Shown here: piece by piece, positions 17,366-25,040 of the stretch
Layout of the letters: each line of letters opens with the position of its first letter
Position numbering within the stretch: the first letter of the stretch is position 1
Origin: Reyranella humidisoli
Lineage (GTDB): Bacteria; Pseudomonadota; Alphaproteobacteria; Reyranellales; Reyranellaceae
Reading direction: 5' to 3'
Assembly: GCF_019039055.1 (NCBI RefSeq)
Contig: NZ_JAHOPB010000002.1
Coordinates: 1 to 64,000, forward strand
Length of the DNA: 64,000 nucleotides
The notes under the pieces: model-generated
The model's database searches: none
What the model saw: the letters and a program-made list of their open reading frames with translations, nothing else
What the model was told of the DNA's origin: nothing
Program-made: the position numbers and the translations under genes

Positions 17366-18268
17366 ATGAAACCCCAGGACGTCCTGAAGCACAAACCCCT
17401 GGTCCTTACCGAGGACCAGCGCGCTGCGTATTTCCGCGATGGCTACCTCGTCCTTGAGAATTATGTGTCGGCCGAATGGCTGGGGCGCCTTCGGGGCGCG
17501 ATGACGGAGGTCGTCGACCGCAGCCGTGCCGAAACCCGGTCGGGCGACGTATTCGTGCTGGAGCAGGGCCATTCGGCCTCCGATCCCCGCCTGCATCGCG
17601 TGACGTCGCCGCAGGACCAGCATCCGGCGTTCTGGGATTTCATGTCCGACCCGATCATGACCGACCTGGTGGCCGACGTCGTCGGTCCGGACGTGAAGTT
17701 CCACCATGCCAAGCTCAACGTGAAGGCGGGCAAGGGCAGCCGCGAATTCAAGTGGCACCAGGACATCCAGGCGTGGCCGCACACCGATTACAGCCCGGTC
17801 ACCGTCGGCGTCTATATCGACGGCTGTGCCGACGAACAGGGGCCGCTGGCCTTCGTGCCGGGCAGCCATGAGGGGCCGCTCTTCACGATGTACGATGAGA
17901 AGGGCGGCTTCGCGGTCGCGCTGCGCGAGGCCGATGCCCGGCAGATCCGCGAGAGCGAGGTGAAGCGCGCCACCGGCGGGCCGGGTACGACCCTGCTGCT
18001 CAACTGCCGCACCATCCACGGCTCGACGCAGAACATGTCGAGCGCGGCGCGCCCGCTGCTCCTGCCGGTCTATTCGTCGGCCGATTCGTTCTGCTATGTG
18101 CCCTCGCCGATCACCAGCCCGCACATGGGCGACATCGTTCGCGGCAAGCCGGCGACCTATGCGAGCTTCGACCTGCGTCCCTGCGAACTCCCGCCCGACT
18201 GGCGTGCCGGCTACCGCGCGCCGTGGAGCCTACAGCAGGAGGCTGAAAAGGCCAGGATGGCCATGTAG
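17366..18268 (+). CDS. phytanoyl-CoA dioxygenase (PhyH) family protein
   Basis: 300 residues, Fe(II)/2-oxoglutarate oxygenase fold. The metal triad is visible as H-x-D in FKWHQDIQAWPHTD (about residue 131) and the distal His in LNCRTIHGSTQN (about 216); the 2-oxoglutarate Arg is probably in SSAARPLLLPVY. Typical reactions are hydroxylations of lipids, amino acids or secondary metabolites; the substrate is unknown. GAGAAGGAA precedes ATG 17366. Followed in the same direction by the LysR gene (79 bp), but operon membership with the formate dehydrogenase genes is not implied. Confidence 0.88.
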   Translation: MKPQDVLKHKPLVLTEDQRAAYFRDGYLVLENYVSAEWLGRLRGAMTEVVDRSRAETRSGDVFVLEQGHSASDPRLHRVTSPQDQHPAFWDFMSDPIMTDLVADVVGPDVKFHHAKLNVKAGKGSREFKWHQDIQAWPHTDYSPVTVGVYIDGCADEQGPLAFVPGSHEGPLFTMYDEKGGFAVALREADARQIRESEVKRATGGPGTTLLLNCRTIHGSTQNMSSAARPLLLPVYSSADSFCYVPSPITSPHMGDIVRGKPATYASFDLRPCELPPDWRAGYRAPWSLQQEAEKARMAM

Positions 18269-18347
18269 ATCGACTGGGCGCCCGCCGACCGACCCTGCCT
18301 TCCCGGGCGGGGCAGCGGGAACGATGGTTTTGGGCTAATCTCCTTCA

Positions 18348-19238
18348 ATGATCGACAAACTGGAATTCCTGCTTGCGCTCTCCCAGGAGCGGAATTTCAG
18401 CAAGGCGGCCGAACTGTGCGGCGTCACCCAGCCGACTTTCTCCGCCGGCATCAAGAGCCTCGAGGACATGCTCGGCGTGATGCTGGTGCAGCGGACCTCG
18501 CGCTTCATCGGCTTCACGCCGGAAGGCGATCGCGTGCTCGACTGGGCGCGCGGTATCGTGGCCGACACGCGTGCGATGCGGCAGGAAGTGACGTCGTTGC
18601 GCAAGGGGCTGAGCGGCCGGCTGCGCATTGCGGCGATACCGACGGCGCTTGCCATGGTGTCGGCGCTCACCACGCCGTTCCGGGCGAGGCATCCCAACGT
18701 TAAGTTCACCATCCTCTCGCGCACCTCGATCGAGATCCTGGCGATGCTGGAGAATCTCGAGGTCGATGCCGGCCTGACCTATATCGACAACGAGCCGCTC
18801 GGGCGGCTGCGGGCGGTGCCGCTCTATACCGAGCAGTATCGTCTGCTCACGTCCGAGAGCAGCCCGCTCGGCGATCGCGACAGCGTCACCTGGGCCGAGG
18901 TCGGCCGCATCCCGCTCTGTCTGCTGACTCCCGACATGCAGAACCGGCGCATCATCGACCAGCTCCTGCACGAGGCCGGGGGCCAGGCCGATCCCACGCT
19001 CGAATCCAACTCGATGATCGTGCTGTTCTCGCATGTCCGGACCGGCCGCTGGGCCAGCGTGATGCCGCAGAAGCTGGCCGACACGCTTGGCCTCACCGAG
19101 CATCTGCGCTCGATTCCGATCGTCGAACCTGATGCGACGCATTCGATCGGCCTCGTCGTGCCCCGACGCGAGCCGATGACTCCCCTCGCAAACGCTCTGG
19201 TCGCCGAGGCCACCCGGCTCGCCGCCTCGCCGGTCTGA
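18348..19238 (+). CDS. LysR-type regulator of the formate dehydrogenase operon
   Basis: 296 residues. An N-terminal winged helix (FLLALSQERNFSKAAELCGV then TQPTFSAGIKSLEDMLG) and a C-terminal periplasmic-binding-protein-like effector domain (about 90-296). It lies directly upstream of fdsGBA-D on the same strand, 145 bp away, a standard arrangement for fds operons in proteobacteria, and the gap holds a good LysR box. It probably controls formate dehydrogenase in response to formate or another effector; this is by context. Confidence 0.9.
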   Translation: MIDKLEFLLALSQERNFSKAAELCGVTQPTFSAGIKSLEDMLGVMLVQRTSRFIGFTPEGDRVLDWARGIVADTRAMRQEVTSLRKGLSGRLRIAAIPTALAMVSALTTPFRARHPNVKFTILSRTSIEILAMLENLEVDAGLTYIDNEPLGRLRAVPLYTEQYRLLTSESSPLGDRDSVTWAEVGRIPLCLLTPDMQNRRIIDQLLHEAGGQADPTLESNSMIVLFSHVRTGRWASVMPQKLADTLGLTEHLRSIPIVEPDATHSIGLVVPRREPMTPLANALVAEATRLAASPV

Positions 19239-19267
19239 AGGGCGCTCTCCAGCCCGGCAGCCGCGGT

Positions 19268-19286
19268 CGATAGGTTTGTTCTATCG
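19268..19286. promoter_or_regulatory. LysR-type operator upstream of fdsG
   Basis: CGATAG (19268-19273) and CTATCG (19281-19286) form a perfect inverted repeat around 7 bp, giving ATAG-N7-CTAT, a classic T-N11-A LysR box. It sits about 98 bp before the fdsG start, where a LysR activator would bind. The binding protein is presumably the product of 18348-19238. Confidence 0.6.
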
Positions 19287-19383
19287 CACCACCGAACACC
19301 TTTATTGAGACCGCCGTCCCGAGCGCCGAGCATTCTGCCTGTGGAGCCGGCAACCCGCCGGCGGCTCTCGCGGTGGAGTTCGG

Positions 19384-19851
19384 GTGTCGGTGCAGTGGGA
19401 TGAAGCAGCGGCGAGCGAGATCGTCCGCCGGCACGAGGGGCGGGAGGGACGCCTGCTGCCGATCCTGCATGATATCCAGGCGTCGTTCGGCTGTGTGCCG
19501 GAGCCGGCAATCCCCTTCCTGGCGCAGGCGATGAACGTCACGCGCGCCGAGGTGCACGGTGTCGTCTCCTTCTATCACGACTTCCGTGACCGGCCGGCGG
19601 GCCGCCATGTGCTGAAGATCTGCCGCGCCGAGGCATGCCAGTCGATGGACGGAGAGGGCCTGGCGCGCCGCCTGCTGGATCGCCTTGGCCTCGAATGGGG
19701 CGGCACGACGCCCGACGGTACGGTCACGGTCGAGGCGATCTATTGCCTGGGCCTGTGCGCCTCCGCACCCGCGGCGATGCTCGACGGAGAGCCGATGGCG
19801 CGGTTGAACGAAGGGTCAATCGGCGAGATCGTGCGCGAGGTTTCGCGATGA
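19384..19851 (+). CDS. fdsG: NAD-dependent formate dehydrogenase gamma subunit
   Basis: 155 residues, NuoE-like thioredoxin-fold [2Fe-2S] protein that passes electrons between FdsA and FdsB. The four Cys ligands are seen as RAEACQSMDGEG (first one, about residue 84, with a second position replaced as CQSMD) and IYCLGLCASAPAAM (about 121-125). The N-terminal helical part ILHDIQASFGCVPEPAI matches NuoE. The start is GTG 19384 with GGTGGAG upstream. Its stop overlaps the fdsB ATG (ATGA). Confidence 0.93.
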   Translation: MSVQWDEAAASEIVRRHEGREGRLLPILHDIQASFGCVPEPAIPFLAQAMNVTRAEVHGVVSFYHDFRDRPAGRHVLKICRAEACQSMDGEGLARRLLDRLGLEWGGTTPDGTVTVEAIYCLGLCASAPAAMLDGEPMARLNEGSIGEIVREVSR

Positions 19852-21377
19852 CAAGGCGCTTCTTCGTGCCACGCGACGCCGCCGCCCGGGCCGTCGGTGC
19901 CGACAAGGTCGCGGCCGCGTTGTGCGACGAGGCCAGGCGGCGCGGCATCGAAATCCAGATCGTGCGCACCGGTTCGCGCGGCTTGTTCTGGCTGGAGCCG
20001 ATGGTCGAAGTCGAAACGCCGGATGGGCGCATCGCCTTCGGCCCCGTAAGGCCCGGCGATGCGTCGGGCCTGCTGACAGCTGGCGCCGGCCATCCCCTGT
20101 ATCTCGGTCGGCCCGAGGACATTCCCTTTCTGAAGCGCCAGACGCGGCTCACCTTCGCGCGCAGCGGCATCGTCGATCCACTGTCGCTCGCCGATTGGCG
20201 CACCCATGGCGGTGGCCGCGGCCTCGAACGCGCCCGCAGCCTCGGCCCGGCGAAGACCCTGGAGGAAGTCACGAAGTCCGGCCTGCGCGGCCGCGGCGGC
20301 GCAGGCTTCCCGACGGGCATCAAGTGGAAGACGGTGGCCGATGCATCGGCCGACCGGAAGTATGTCGTCTGCAACGCCGACGAAGGCGATTCCGGCACCT
20401 TCGCCGATCGCATGCTTCTGGAGGGCGACCCCTTCGCGTTGATCGAGGGCATGGCGATCGCCGGCCTCGCCGTCGGCGCGTCCAAGGGTTTCGTCTACAT
20501 CCGCTCCGAATATCCCGATGCCGTGCGCACGTTCGAGCGCGCCGTGTTGCTCGCCGAAGCCGACGGGCTGCTGGGCGGGGAGGCCGGTTTCGACATCGAG
20601 GTCCGCGTCGGCGCCGGCGCTTATGTCTGCGGCGAGGAGACCGCGCTGCTGGAGAGCATCGAGGGCAAACGCGGACAGGTTCGCGCCAAGCCGCCGCTGC
20701 CGGCACACACGGGCCTGTTCGGCCGGCCGACGGTCGTCAACAACCTGGTCTCGCTGGCCACCGTGCCGTGGATCCTGGCCGAGGGCGCCGAGGCCTATTC
20801 GGCCTTCGGGATGGGACGATCGCGCGGCACCATGCCCATCCAGCTGGCCGGCAACATCAGGCATGGCGGCCTCTTCGAGACGGCGTTCGGCGTGACGCTG
20901 GGCGAGCTGGTGGACGGGATCGGCGGCGGCACACGAAGCGGCCGGCCGGTACGGGCAGTGCAGGTCGGCGGGCCTCTGGGCGCCTACTTCCCGCGCGCGT
21001 TGTTCGACACGGCGTTCGACTACGAGGCTTTCGCCGCGCGCGACGGCCTGATCGGCCATGGCGGCATCGTCGTTTTCGACGAGACCGTCGACATGATGCG
21101 GCAGGCGCGCTTCGCCATGGAATTCTGCGCCATCGAATCCTGCGGCAAGTGCACGCCCTGCCGCATCGGCTCGACGCGCGGCGTCGAGACCATCGACAAG
21201 ATCAAGCGGGGCGAACGCGTCGCGGCAAACCTCGAGCTGATCGAGGATCTCTGCCAGACCATGAAGTTCGGATCGCTGTGCGCCCTGGGCGGCTTCACGC
21301 CCTATCCGGTGATGAGCGCCCTGCGGCACTTTCCGGAGGATTTTGTCCGCCGAGCCACGGCCGTGGCCGCGGGATAG
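19848..21377 (+). CDS. fdsB: NAD-dependent formate dehydrogenase beta subunit (NADH module)
   Basis: 509 residues, NuoF-like. It binds FMN and NAD and one [4Fe-4S] cluster and reduces NAD+ with electrons from formate. Visible: the FMN/NADH site GLRGRGGAGFPTGIKWK near residue 145, CNADEGDSGTFADRMLLEGD, GAGAYVCGEETALLESIEG, and the cluster motif ESCGKCTPCRIGSTRG near residue 430. The N-terminal ~110 residues are the thioredoxin-like domain normally fused in FdsB. ATG 19848 overlaps the fdsG stop; fdsA starts 9 bp downstream. Confidence 0.96.
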   Translation: MTRRFFVPRDAAARAVGADKVAAALCDEARRRGIEIQIVRTGSRGLFWLEPMVEVETPDGRIAFGPVRPGDASGLLTAGAGHPLYLGRPEDIPFLKRQTRLTFARSGIVDPLSLADWRTHGGGRGLERARSLGPAKTLEEVTKSGLRGRGGAGFPTGIKWKTVADASADRKYVVCNADEGDSGTFADRMLLEGDPFALIEGMAIAGLAVGASKGFVYIRSEYPDAVRTFERAVLLAEADGLLGGEAGFDIEVRVGAGAYVCGEETALLESIEGKRGQVRAKPPLPAHTGLFGRPTVVNNLVSLATVPWILAEGAEAYSAFGMGRSRGTMPIQLAGNIRHGGLFETAFGVTLGELVDGIGGGTRSGRPVRAVQVGGPLGAYFPRALFDTAFDYEAFAARDGLIGHGGIVVFDETVDMMRQARFAMEFCAIESCGKCTPCRIGSTRGVETIDKIKRGERVAANLELIEDLCQTMKFGSLCALGGFTPYPVMSALRHFPEDFVRRATAVAAG

Positions 21378-21386
21378 GAGCACGCG

Positions 21387-24221
21387 ATGCCGCTCGTTTC
21401 CGAAACCGACTACGGCACGCCCGCCAGCCGCGACGAGGTGCAGGTCTCGCTCGTCATCGACGGCCGGACCGTCGCGGTTCCCGAAGGCACCTCCATCATG
21501 CGCGCGGCGGTGGAGGCGGGCATCCAGGTGCCCAAGCTCTGCGCCACCGATTCGGTGGAGGCCTTCGGCTCCTGCCGCCTGTGCCTCGTCGAGATTGCAG
21601 GCCGGGCCGGCACGCCCGCCTCGTGCACGACGCCGGTGGCGGCCGGCATGGTCGTGTCGACGCAAACCGAGCGGCTGAAGAAGATTCGCCGCGGCGTGAT
21701 GGAACTTTACATCTCCGACCATCCGCTCGACTGCCTGACATGCGCCGCCAATGGCGATTGCGAGTTGCAGGACATGGCTGGCGCCGTCGGGCTGCGCGAC
21801 GTGCGCTATGGTTATGAGGGCGAGAACCATACGAAGCAGGAGAAGGACGAGAGCAATCCGTATTTCACCTTCGACCCTTCCAAGTGCATCGTCTGCTCGC
21901 GCTGCGTGCGTGCGTGCGAGGAAGTGCAGGGTACCTTCGCGCTCACCATCCAGGGGCGCGGCTTCGAATCGAAGGTGTCGCCCGGCGCCTCGCTCGACGA
22001 TTTCCTGAGTTCCGAATGCGTGTCGTGCGGGGCCTGCGTCCAGGCCTGTCCGACGGCGACGCTCTCGGAGAAGAGCCTGATCGAGATCGGGCAGCCCGAA
22101 CATTCGGTGGTGACGACCTGCGCCTATTGCGGCGTCGGCTGCAGCTTCAAGGCCGAGATGCGCGGCGAGGAGCTGGTGCGCATGGTGCCGTGGAAGGACG
22201 GCAAGGCCAATCGAGGGCATTCCTGCGTCAAGGGCCGCTTCGCCTGGGGCTATACCCATCACAGGGATCGCATCGTGAAGCCGATGATCCGCGAGAGCAT
22301 CGACCAACCGTGGCGCGAAGTGAGCTGGGACGACGCGATCGGCCGGGTCGCGTCGGAGTTCCGTCGGCTGCAGGAAAAACACGGGCGCCTGGCCATCGGC
22401 GGCATCACCTCCTCGCGCTGCACCAACGAGGAAACCTACGTGATGCAGAAGCTGATCCGCGGCGGCTTCGGCAACAACAATGTCGACACCTGCGCGCGCG
22501 TCTGCCACTCGCCGACGGGCTTCGGCCTCGCGCAGGCATTCGGCACATCGGCCGGCACCCAGGACTTCGATTCGGTCGAGCATTGCGACGTGATGGTGGT
22601 GATTGGCGCCAACCCGACGGATGCGCATCCGGTCTTCGCCTCGCGCATGAAGAAGCGCCTCCGCCAGGGCGCGAAGCTGATCGTGATCGATCCGCGCCGC
22701 ATCGACCTCGTGCGGATGCCGCACGTCGAAGCCGACCATCACCTGCCGCTGCGGCCCGGCACCAATACGGCGGTGATGAACGCGCTCGCCCATACGATCG
22801 TCACCGAAGGCCTGGTGAACGAACGGTTCGTGCGGGAGTTCTGCGACCGCGATGCCTTCGAATACTGGGCTGCCTTCGTCTCGGAGCCGCAGAACAGCCC
22901 CGAGACGGTCGGCACGGTGGCGGGTGTCGATCCCGAGGCGATCCGCGGTGCCGCGCGGCTTTACGCGGGCGGCGGCAATGCCGCGATCTACTACGGGCTC
23001 GGGGTAACCGAGCATAGCCAGGGCACCACGACGGTCATGGCCATTGCCAACCTTGCCATGGCGACGGGCAATCTCGGCCGGCCGGGCGTTGGCGTGAATC
23101 CGCTGCGCGGCCAGAACAACGTCCAGGGCGCCTGCGACATGGGATCGTTCCCCCATGAACTCACCGGCTATCGCCACGTCTCCGACGATCAGGTGCGCGA
23201 GACGTTCGAGACGATGTGGGGGCGCCCCCTCGATTCGGAACCGGGCCTGCGCATCCCCAACATGTTCGACGCCGCGATCGAGGGCAGCTTCAAGGGCCTT
23301 TACGTCCAGGGCGAGGATATCCTGCAGTCGGATCCCGATACCGCGCATGTCGCTCGGGCGCTTTCGTCCATGGAATGCGTCGTGGTCCAGGATCTGTTCC
23401 TGAACGAAACGGCGAACTACGCCCACGTCTTCCTGCCGGGTTCCACGTTTCTCGAGAAGGACGGTACGTTCACCAACGCCGAACGCCGCATCAACCGCGT
23501 GCGCCGCGTGATGGCACCGAAGAGCGGCATGGCCGACTGGGAGGTCACGCTGGCGGTCGCCGCGGCGATGGGGTTCGCGATGCCGTACCGGCATCCCTCG
23601 GAGATCATGGATGAGATCGCGGCTCTGACGCCCGGCTTCGCGGGCGTTTCCTACGACCTTCTCGACCGGGTCGGATCCGTCCAGTGGCCCTGTAACGAGA
23701 AGGCTCCACTCGGCACGCCGGTGATGCATGTCGGCGGCTTCGTCCGCGGCAAAGGCAACTTCCTGATCACCGAGTATGTGCCGACGGACGAGCGCACGGG
23801 ACCGCGCTTTCCGCTGCTACTCACCACGGGCCGCATCCTCAGCCAATACAATGTCGGCGCCCAGACGCGACGCACCGACAATGTCCTGTGGCATGACCAC
23901 GACCTGCTGGAGATCCATCCGCACGATGCCGAGCAGCGCGGCGTGCGCGACGGCGATTGGGTCAGGCTCGACAGCCGCGTCGGCAGCACCAGCCTGCGCG
24001 CCCACATCACCGATCGGGTGGCGCCGGGCGTCGTCTACACGACGTTCCATCATCCCGACACGCAGGCCAATGTCGTCACGACGGACATCTCGGATTGGGC
24101 GACGAACTGCCCCGAATACAAGGTCACGGCGGTGCAGGTGGCGCCCTCGAACGGTCCGGGCGACTGGCAGAAGGAGTATGCCGATCGGGCCCGGCGCAGC
24201 CGGCGCATCGCGGCGGAGTAG
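21387..24221 (+). CDS. fdsA: NAD-dependent formate dehydrogenase alpha subunit (Mo-bis-PGD catalytic)
   Basis: 944 residues. It oxidises formate to CO2 at a molybdenum bis-pyranopterin centre. Domains in order: N-terminal [2Fe-2S] ferredoxin (GSCRLCLVE, about residue 65); His-ligated cluster (SDHPLDCLTCAANGDCELQ, about 110); two [4Fe-4S] clusters (CIVCSRCVRACEE about 166, CVSCGACVQACP about 210); the catalytic cluster CAYCGVGC (about 244); and the Mo ligand Cys in CARVCHSPTG (about 370). The residue there is Cys, not selenocysteine. The C-terminal domain (about 800-944) binds the dinucleotides. Soluble, cytosolic; part of the (FdsABGD)2 complex. Confidence 0.97.
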   Translation: MPLVSETDYGTPASRDEVQVSLVIDGRTVAVPEGTSIMRAAVEAGIQVPKLCATDSVEAFGSCRLCLVEIAGRAGTPASCTTPVAAGMVVSTQTERLKKIRRGVMELYISDHPLDCLTCAANGDCELQDMAGAVGLRDVRYGYEGENHTKQEKDESNPYFTFDPSKCIVCSRCVRACEEVQGTFALTIQGRGFESKVSPGASLDDFLSSECVSCGACVQACPTATLSEKSLIEIGQPEHSVVTTCAYCGVGCSFKAEMRGEELVRMVPWKDGKANRGHSCVKGRFAWGYTHHRDRIVKPMIRESIDQPWREVSWDDAIGRVASEFRRLQEKHGRLAIGGITSSRCTNEETYVMQKLIRGGFGNNNVDTCARVCHSPTGFGLAQAFGTSAGTQDFDSVEHCDVMVVIGANPTDAHPVFASRMKKRLRQGAKLIVIDPRRIDLVRMPHVEADHHLPLRPGTNTAVMNALAHTIVTEGLVNERFVREFCDRDAFEYWAAFVSEPQNSPETVGTVAGVDPEAIRGAARLYAGGGNAAIYYGLGVTEHSQGTTTVMAIANLAMATGNLGRPGVGVNPLRGQNNVQGACDMGSFPHELTGYRHVSDDQVRETFETMWGRPLDSEPGLRIPNMFDAAIEGSFKGLYVQGEDILQSDPDTAHVARALSSMECVVVQDLFLNETANYAHVFLPGSTFLEKDGTFTNAERRINRVRRVMAPKSGMADWEVTLAVAAAMGFAMPYRHPSEIMDEIAALTPGFAGVSYDLLDRVGSVQWPCNEKAPLGTPVMHVGGFVRGKGNFLITEYVPTDERTGPRFPLLLTTGRILSQYNVGAQTRRTDNVLWHDHDLLEIHPHDAEQRGVRDGDWVRLDSRVGSTSLRAHITDRVAPGVVYTTFHHPDTQANVVTTDISDWATNCPEYKVTAVQVAPSNGPGDWQKEYADRARRSRRIAAE

Positions 24222-24226
24222 CCATC

Positions 24227-24445
24227 ATGTCGGCGGAAAAACTGGTGACGATGGCCAACCAGATCGGCAGGTTCTTCACCCCTCAGCGGCGCCTGGACGC
24301 TCCATCGGCCATCGCCACGCACCTCCTGAAGTTCTGGCCGCCTTCCATGCGAGACGCCATCGTCGCCCATCTCGACGCGGGTGGGGAGGGGCTCGACCCT
24401 GCGGTGCGCGAAGCCCTCCTCCACCTCAAGGACTGCCGGTCGTAG
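24227..24445 (+). CDS. fdsD: formate dehydrogenase delta subunit
   Basis: 72 residues. FdsD is a small helical subunit of NAD-dependent formate dehydrogenases. The family pattern is plain: KLVTMANQIGRFFTPQ, a central LLKFWPPSMRDAIVAHL and the C-terminal GGEGLDPAVREALLHLK. It starts 5 bp after fdsA. The usual fdsC (FdhD-like sulphur-transfer chaperone) that often sits between fdsA and fdsD is absent here. Confidence 0.92.
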   Translation: MSAEKLVTMANQIGRFFTPQRRLDAPSAIATHLLKFWPPSMRDAIVAHLDAGGEGLDPAVREALLHLKDCRS

Positions 24446-24472
24446 TCAGCGCATCACGAACGGCGGCCGATC
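24446..24472 (-). pseudogene. tail remnant of a second aldehyde dehydrogenase gene
   Basis: Directly after the fdsD stop, the minus strand reads about eight codons ending RPPFVMR plus TGA. The intact aldehyde dehydrogenase gene downstream ends NPFVMR plus TAG, and the DNA GCGCATCACGAACGG is identical at both places. It sits at the same position relative to fdsD as the real gene does to the fdsD fragment at 24921-25028, so it is best read as a leftover of a duplicated copy. Too short to be certain. Confidence 0.45.
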
Positions 24473-24511
24473 CACGGGAAAGGATGAACGGTTTTTCGCG
24501 TGACGGGATCG

Positions 24512-24543
24512 AATAGGTCAGCCTATTGTTTGCCTGAGCAAAC
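24512..24543. repeat. two abutting 16-bp palindromes
   Basis: AATAGG-TCAG-CCTATT (24512-24527) is followed without gap by GTTTGC-CTGA-GCAAAC (24528-24543). Both are 6-4-6 perfect inverted repeats, and the loops TCAG and CTGA are complementary to each other, so an RNA could form two hairpins with kissing loops. No T-run follows, so a terminator is unlikely. They lie 65 bp before the small secreted protein gene and could be operator or mRNA leader structure. Confidence 0.5.
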
Positions 24544-24607
24544 CAAGCATATCGCGCGTCGAACACGGCTTTCCGATTCGCTGGCTATTCAGTGAGCAGC
24601 CCGATCA

Positions 24608-24871
24608 ATGACACGTTTTACCGTTCTGATTTCCCTGTCCGCCTTTCTGGCCAGCCAGACCATGGCGCAAAGCGACGATGCGGCCTATTGCAAGAAGCTC
24701 GCTAACTACGCGACCCAATACGCGGGCGACAGCAGCTTCAATGGCGGTAACCGTCCAAGCTTCGACATCATGGATGGCGTCGACAAGTGCGACAAGGGCA
24801 ACACCGCTGCCGGCATTGCCGCCCTCGAGAAGAAGATCCGCAGCAAGGGGTTCACGCCCCCATCCCGCTGA
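24608..24871 (+). CDS. small secreted two-cysteine protein, copy 1
   Basis: 87 residues, unknown function. Signal peptide 1-21 (FLASQTMAQ). The mature part of about 66 residues contains YCKKLANYATQY, FDIMDGVDKCDKGNTAAGI and the tail LEKKIRSKGFTPP. The two Cys may form a disulphide. A paralogue of the same length lies at 26625-26888, beyond the aldehyde dehydrogenase gene. No enzyme motif is visible; a periplasmic or secreted location is inferred from the leader. Confidence 0.75.
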   Translation: MTRFTVLISLSAFLASQTMAQSDDAAYCKKLANYATQYAGDSSFNGGNRPSFDIMDGVDKCDKGNTAAGIAALEKKIRSKGFTPPSR

Positions 24872-24920
24872 AGGCGAGACTGCCAAGCTCTGGTACGATC
24901 TGGAATCGGCGTGCACGCAG

Positions 24921-25028
24921 GATTTCGACTCGGTCGAGCAGATCGTGATGCATTTGGCGAAGGGCGGGGAGGGTCTCGATGAGCTCGCCCGCCAGGCTGT
25001 CCTCCGTCTGAAAAACGGCCTGGCGTAG
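24921..25028 (+). pseudogene. fdsD: fdsD C-terminal fragment (second copy)
   Basis: The frame reads FDSVEQIVMHLAKGGEGLDE then ARQAVLRLKNGLA and a stop at 25028. It aligns with the last 35 residues of the intact fdsD at 24227-24445 (AIVAHLDAGGEGLDP, then VREALLHLK). The N-terminal half, including the MANQI helix, is missing and no start or ribosome site fits. It is placed just before the convergent aldehyde dehydrogenase gene, 12 bp between stops. It is evidence of a past tandem duplication rather than a working subunit. Confidence 0.7.
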
Positions 25029-25040
25029 TTCCTTGGCGGC

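Noticed and set aside
22490-22510. Selenocysteine in the formate dehydrogenase catalytic site
   Set aside because: The Mo-ligand codon in RVCHSPT is TGC (Cys), so this enzyme does not use Sec.
19740-23729. Very long minus-strand open frame (over 1300 codons) antisense to fdsGBA
   Set aside because: It is the shadow of high-GC third-position bias in the fds genes; it has no family motifs and is rich in Arg, Ala and His as such shadows are.
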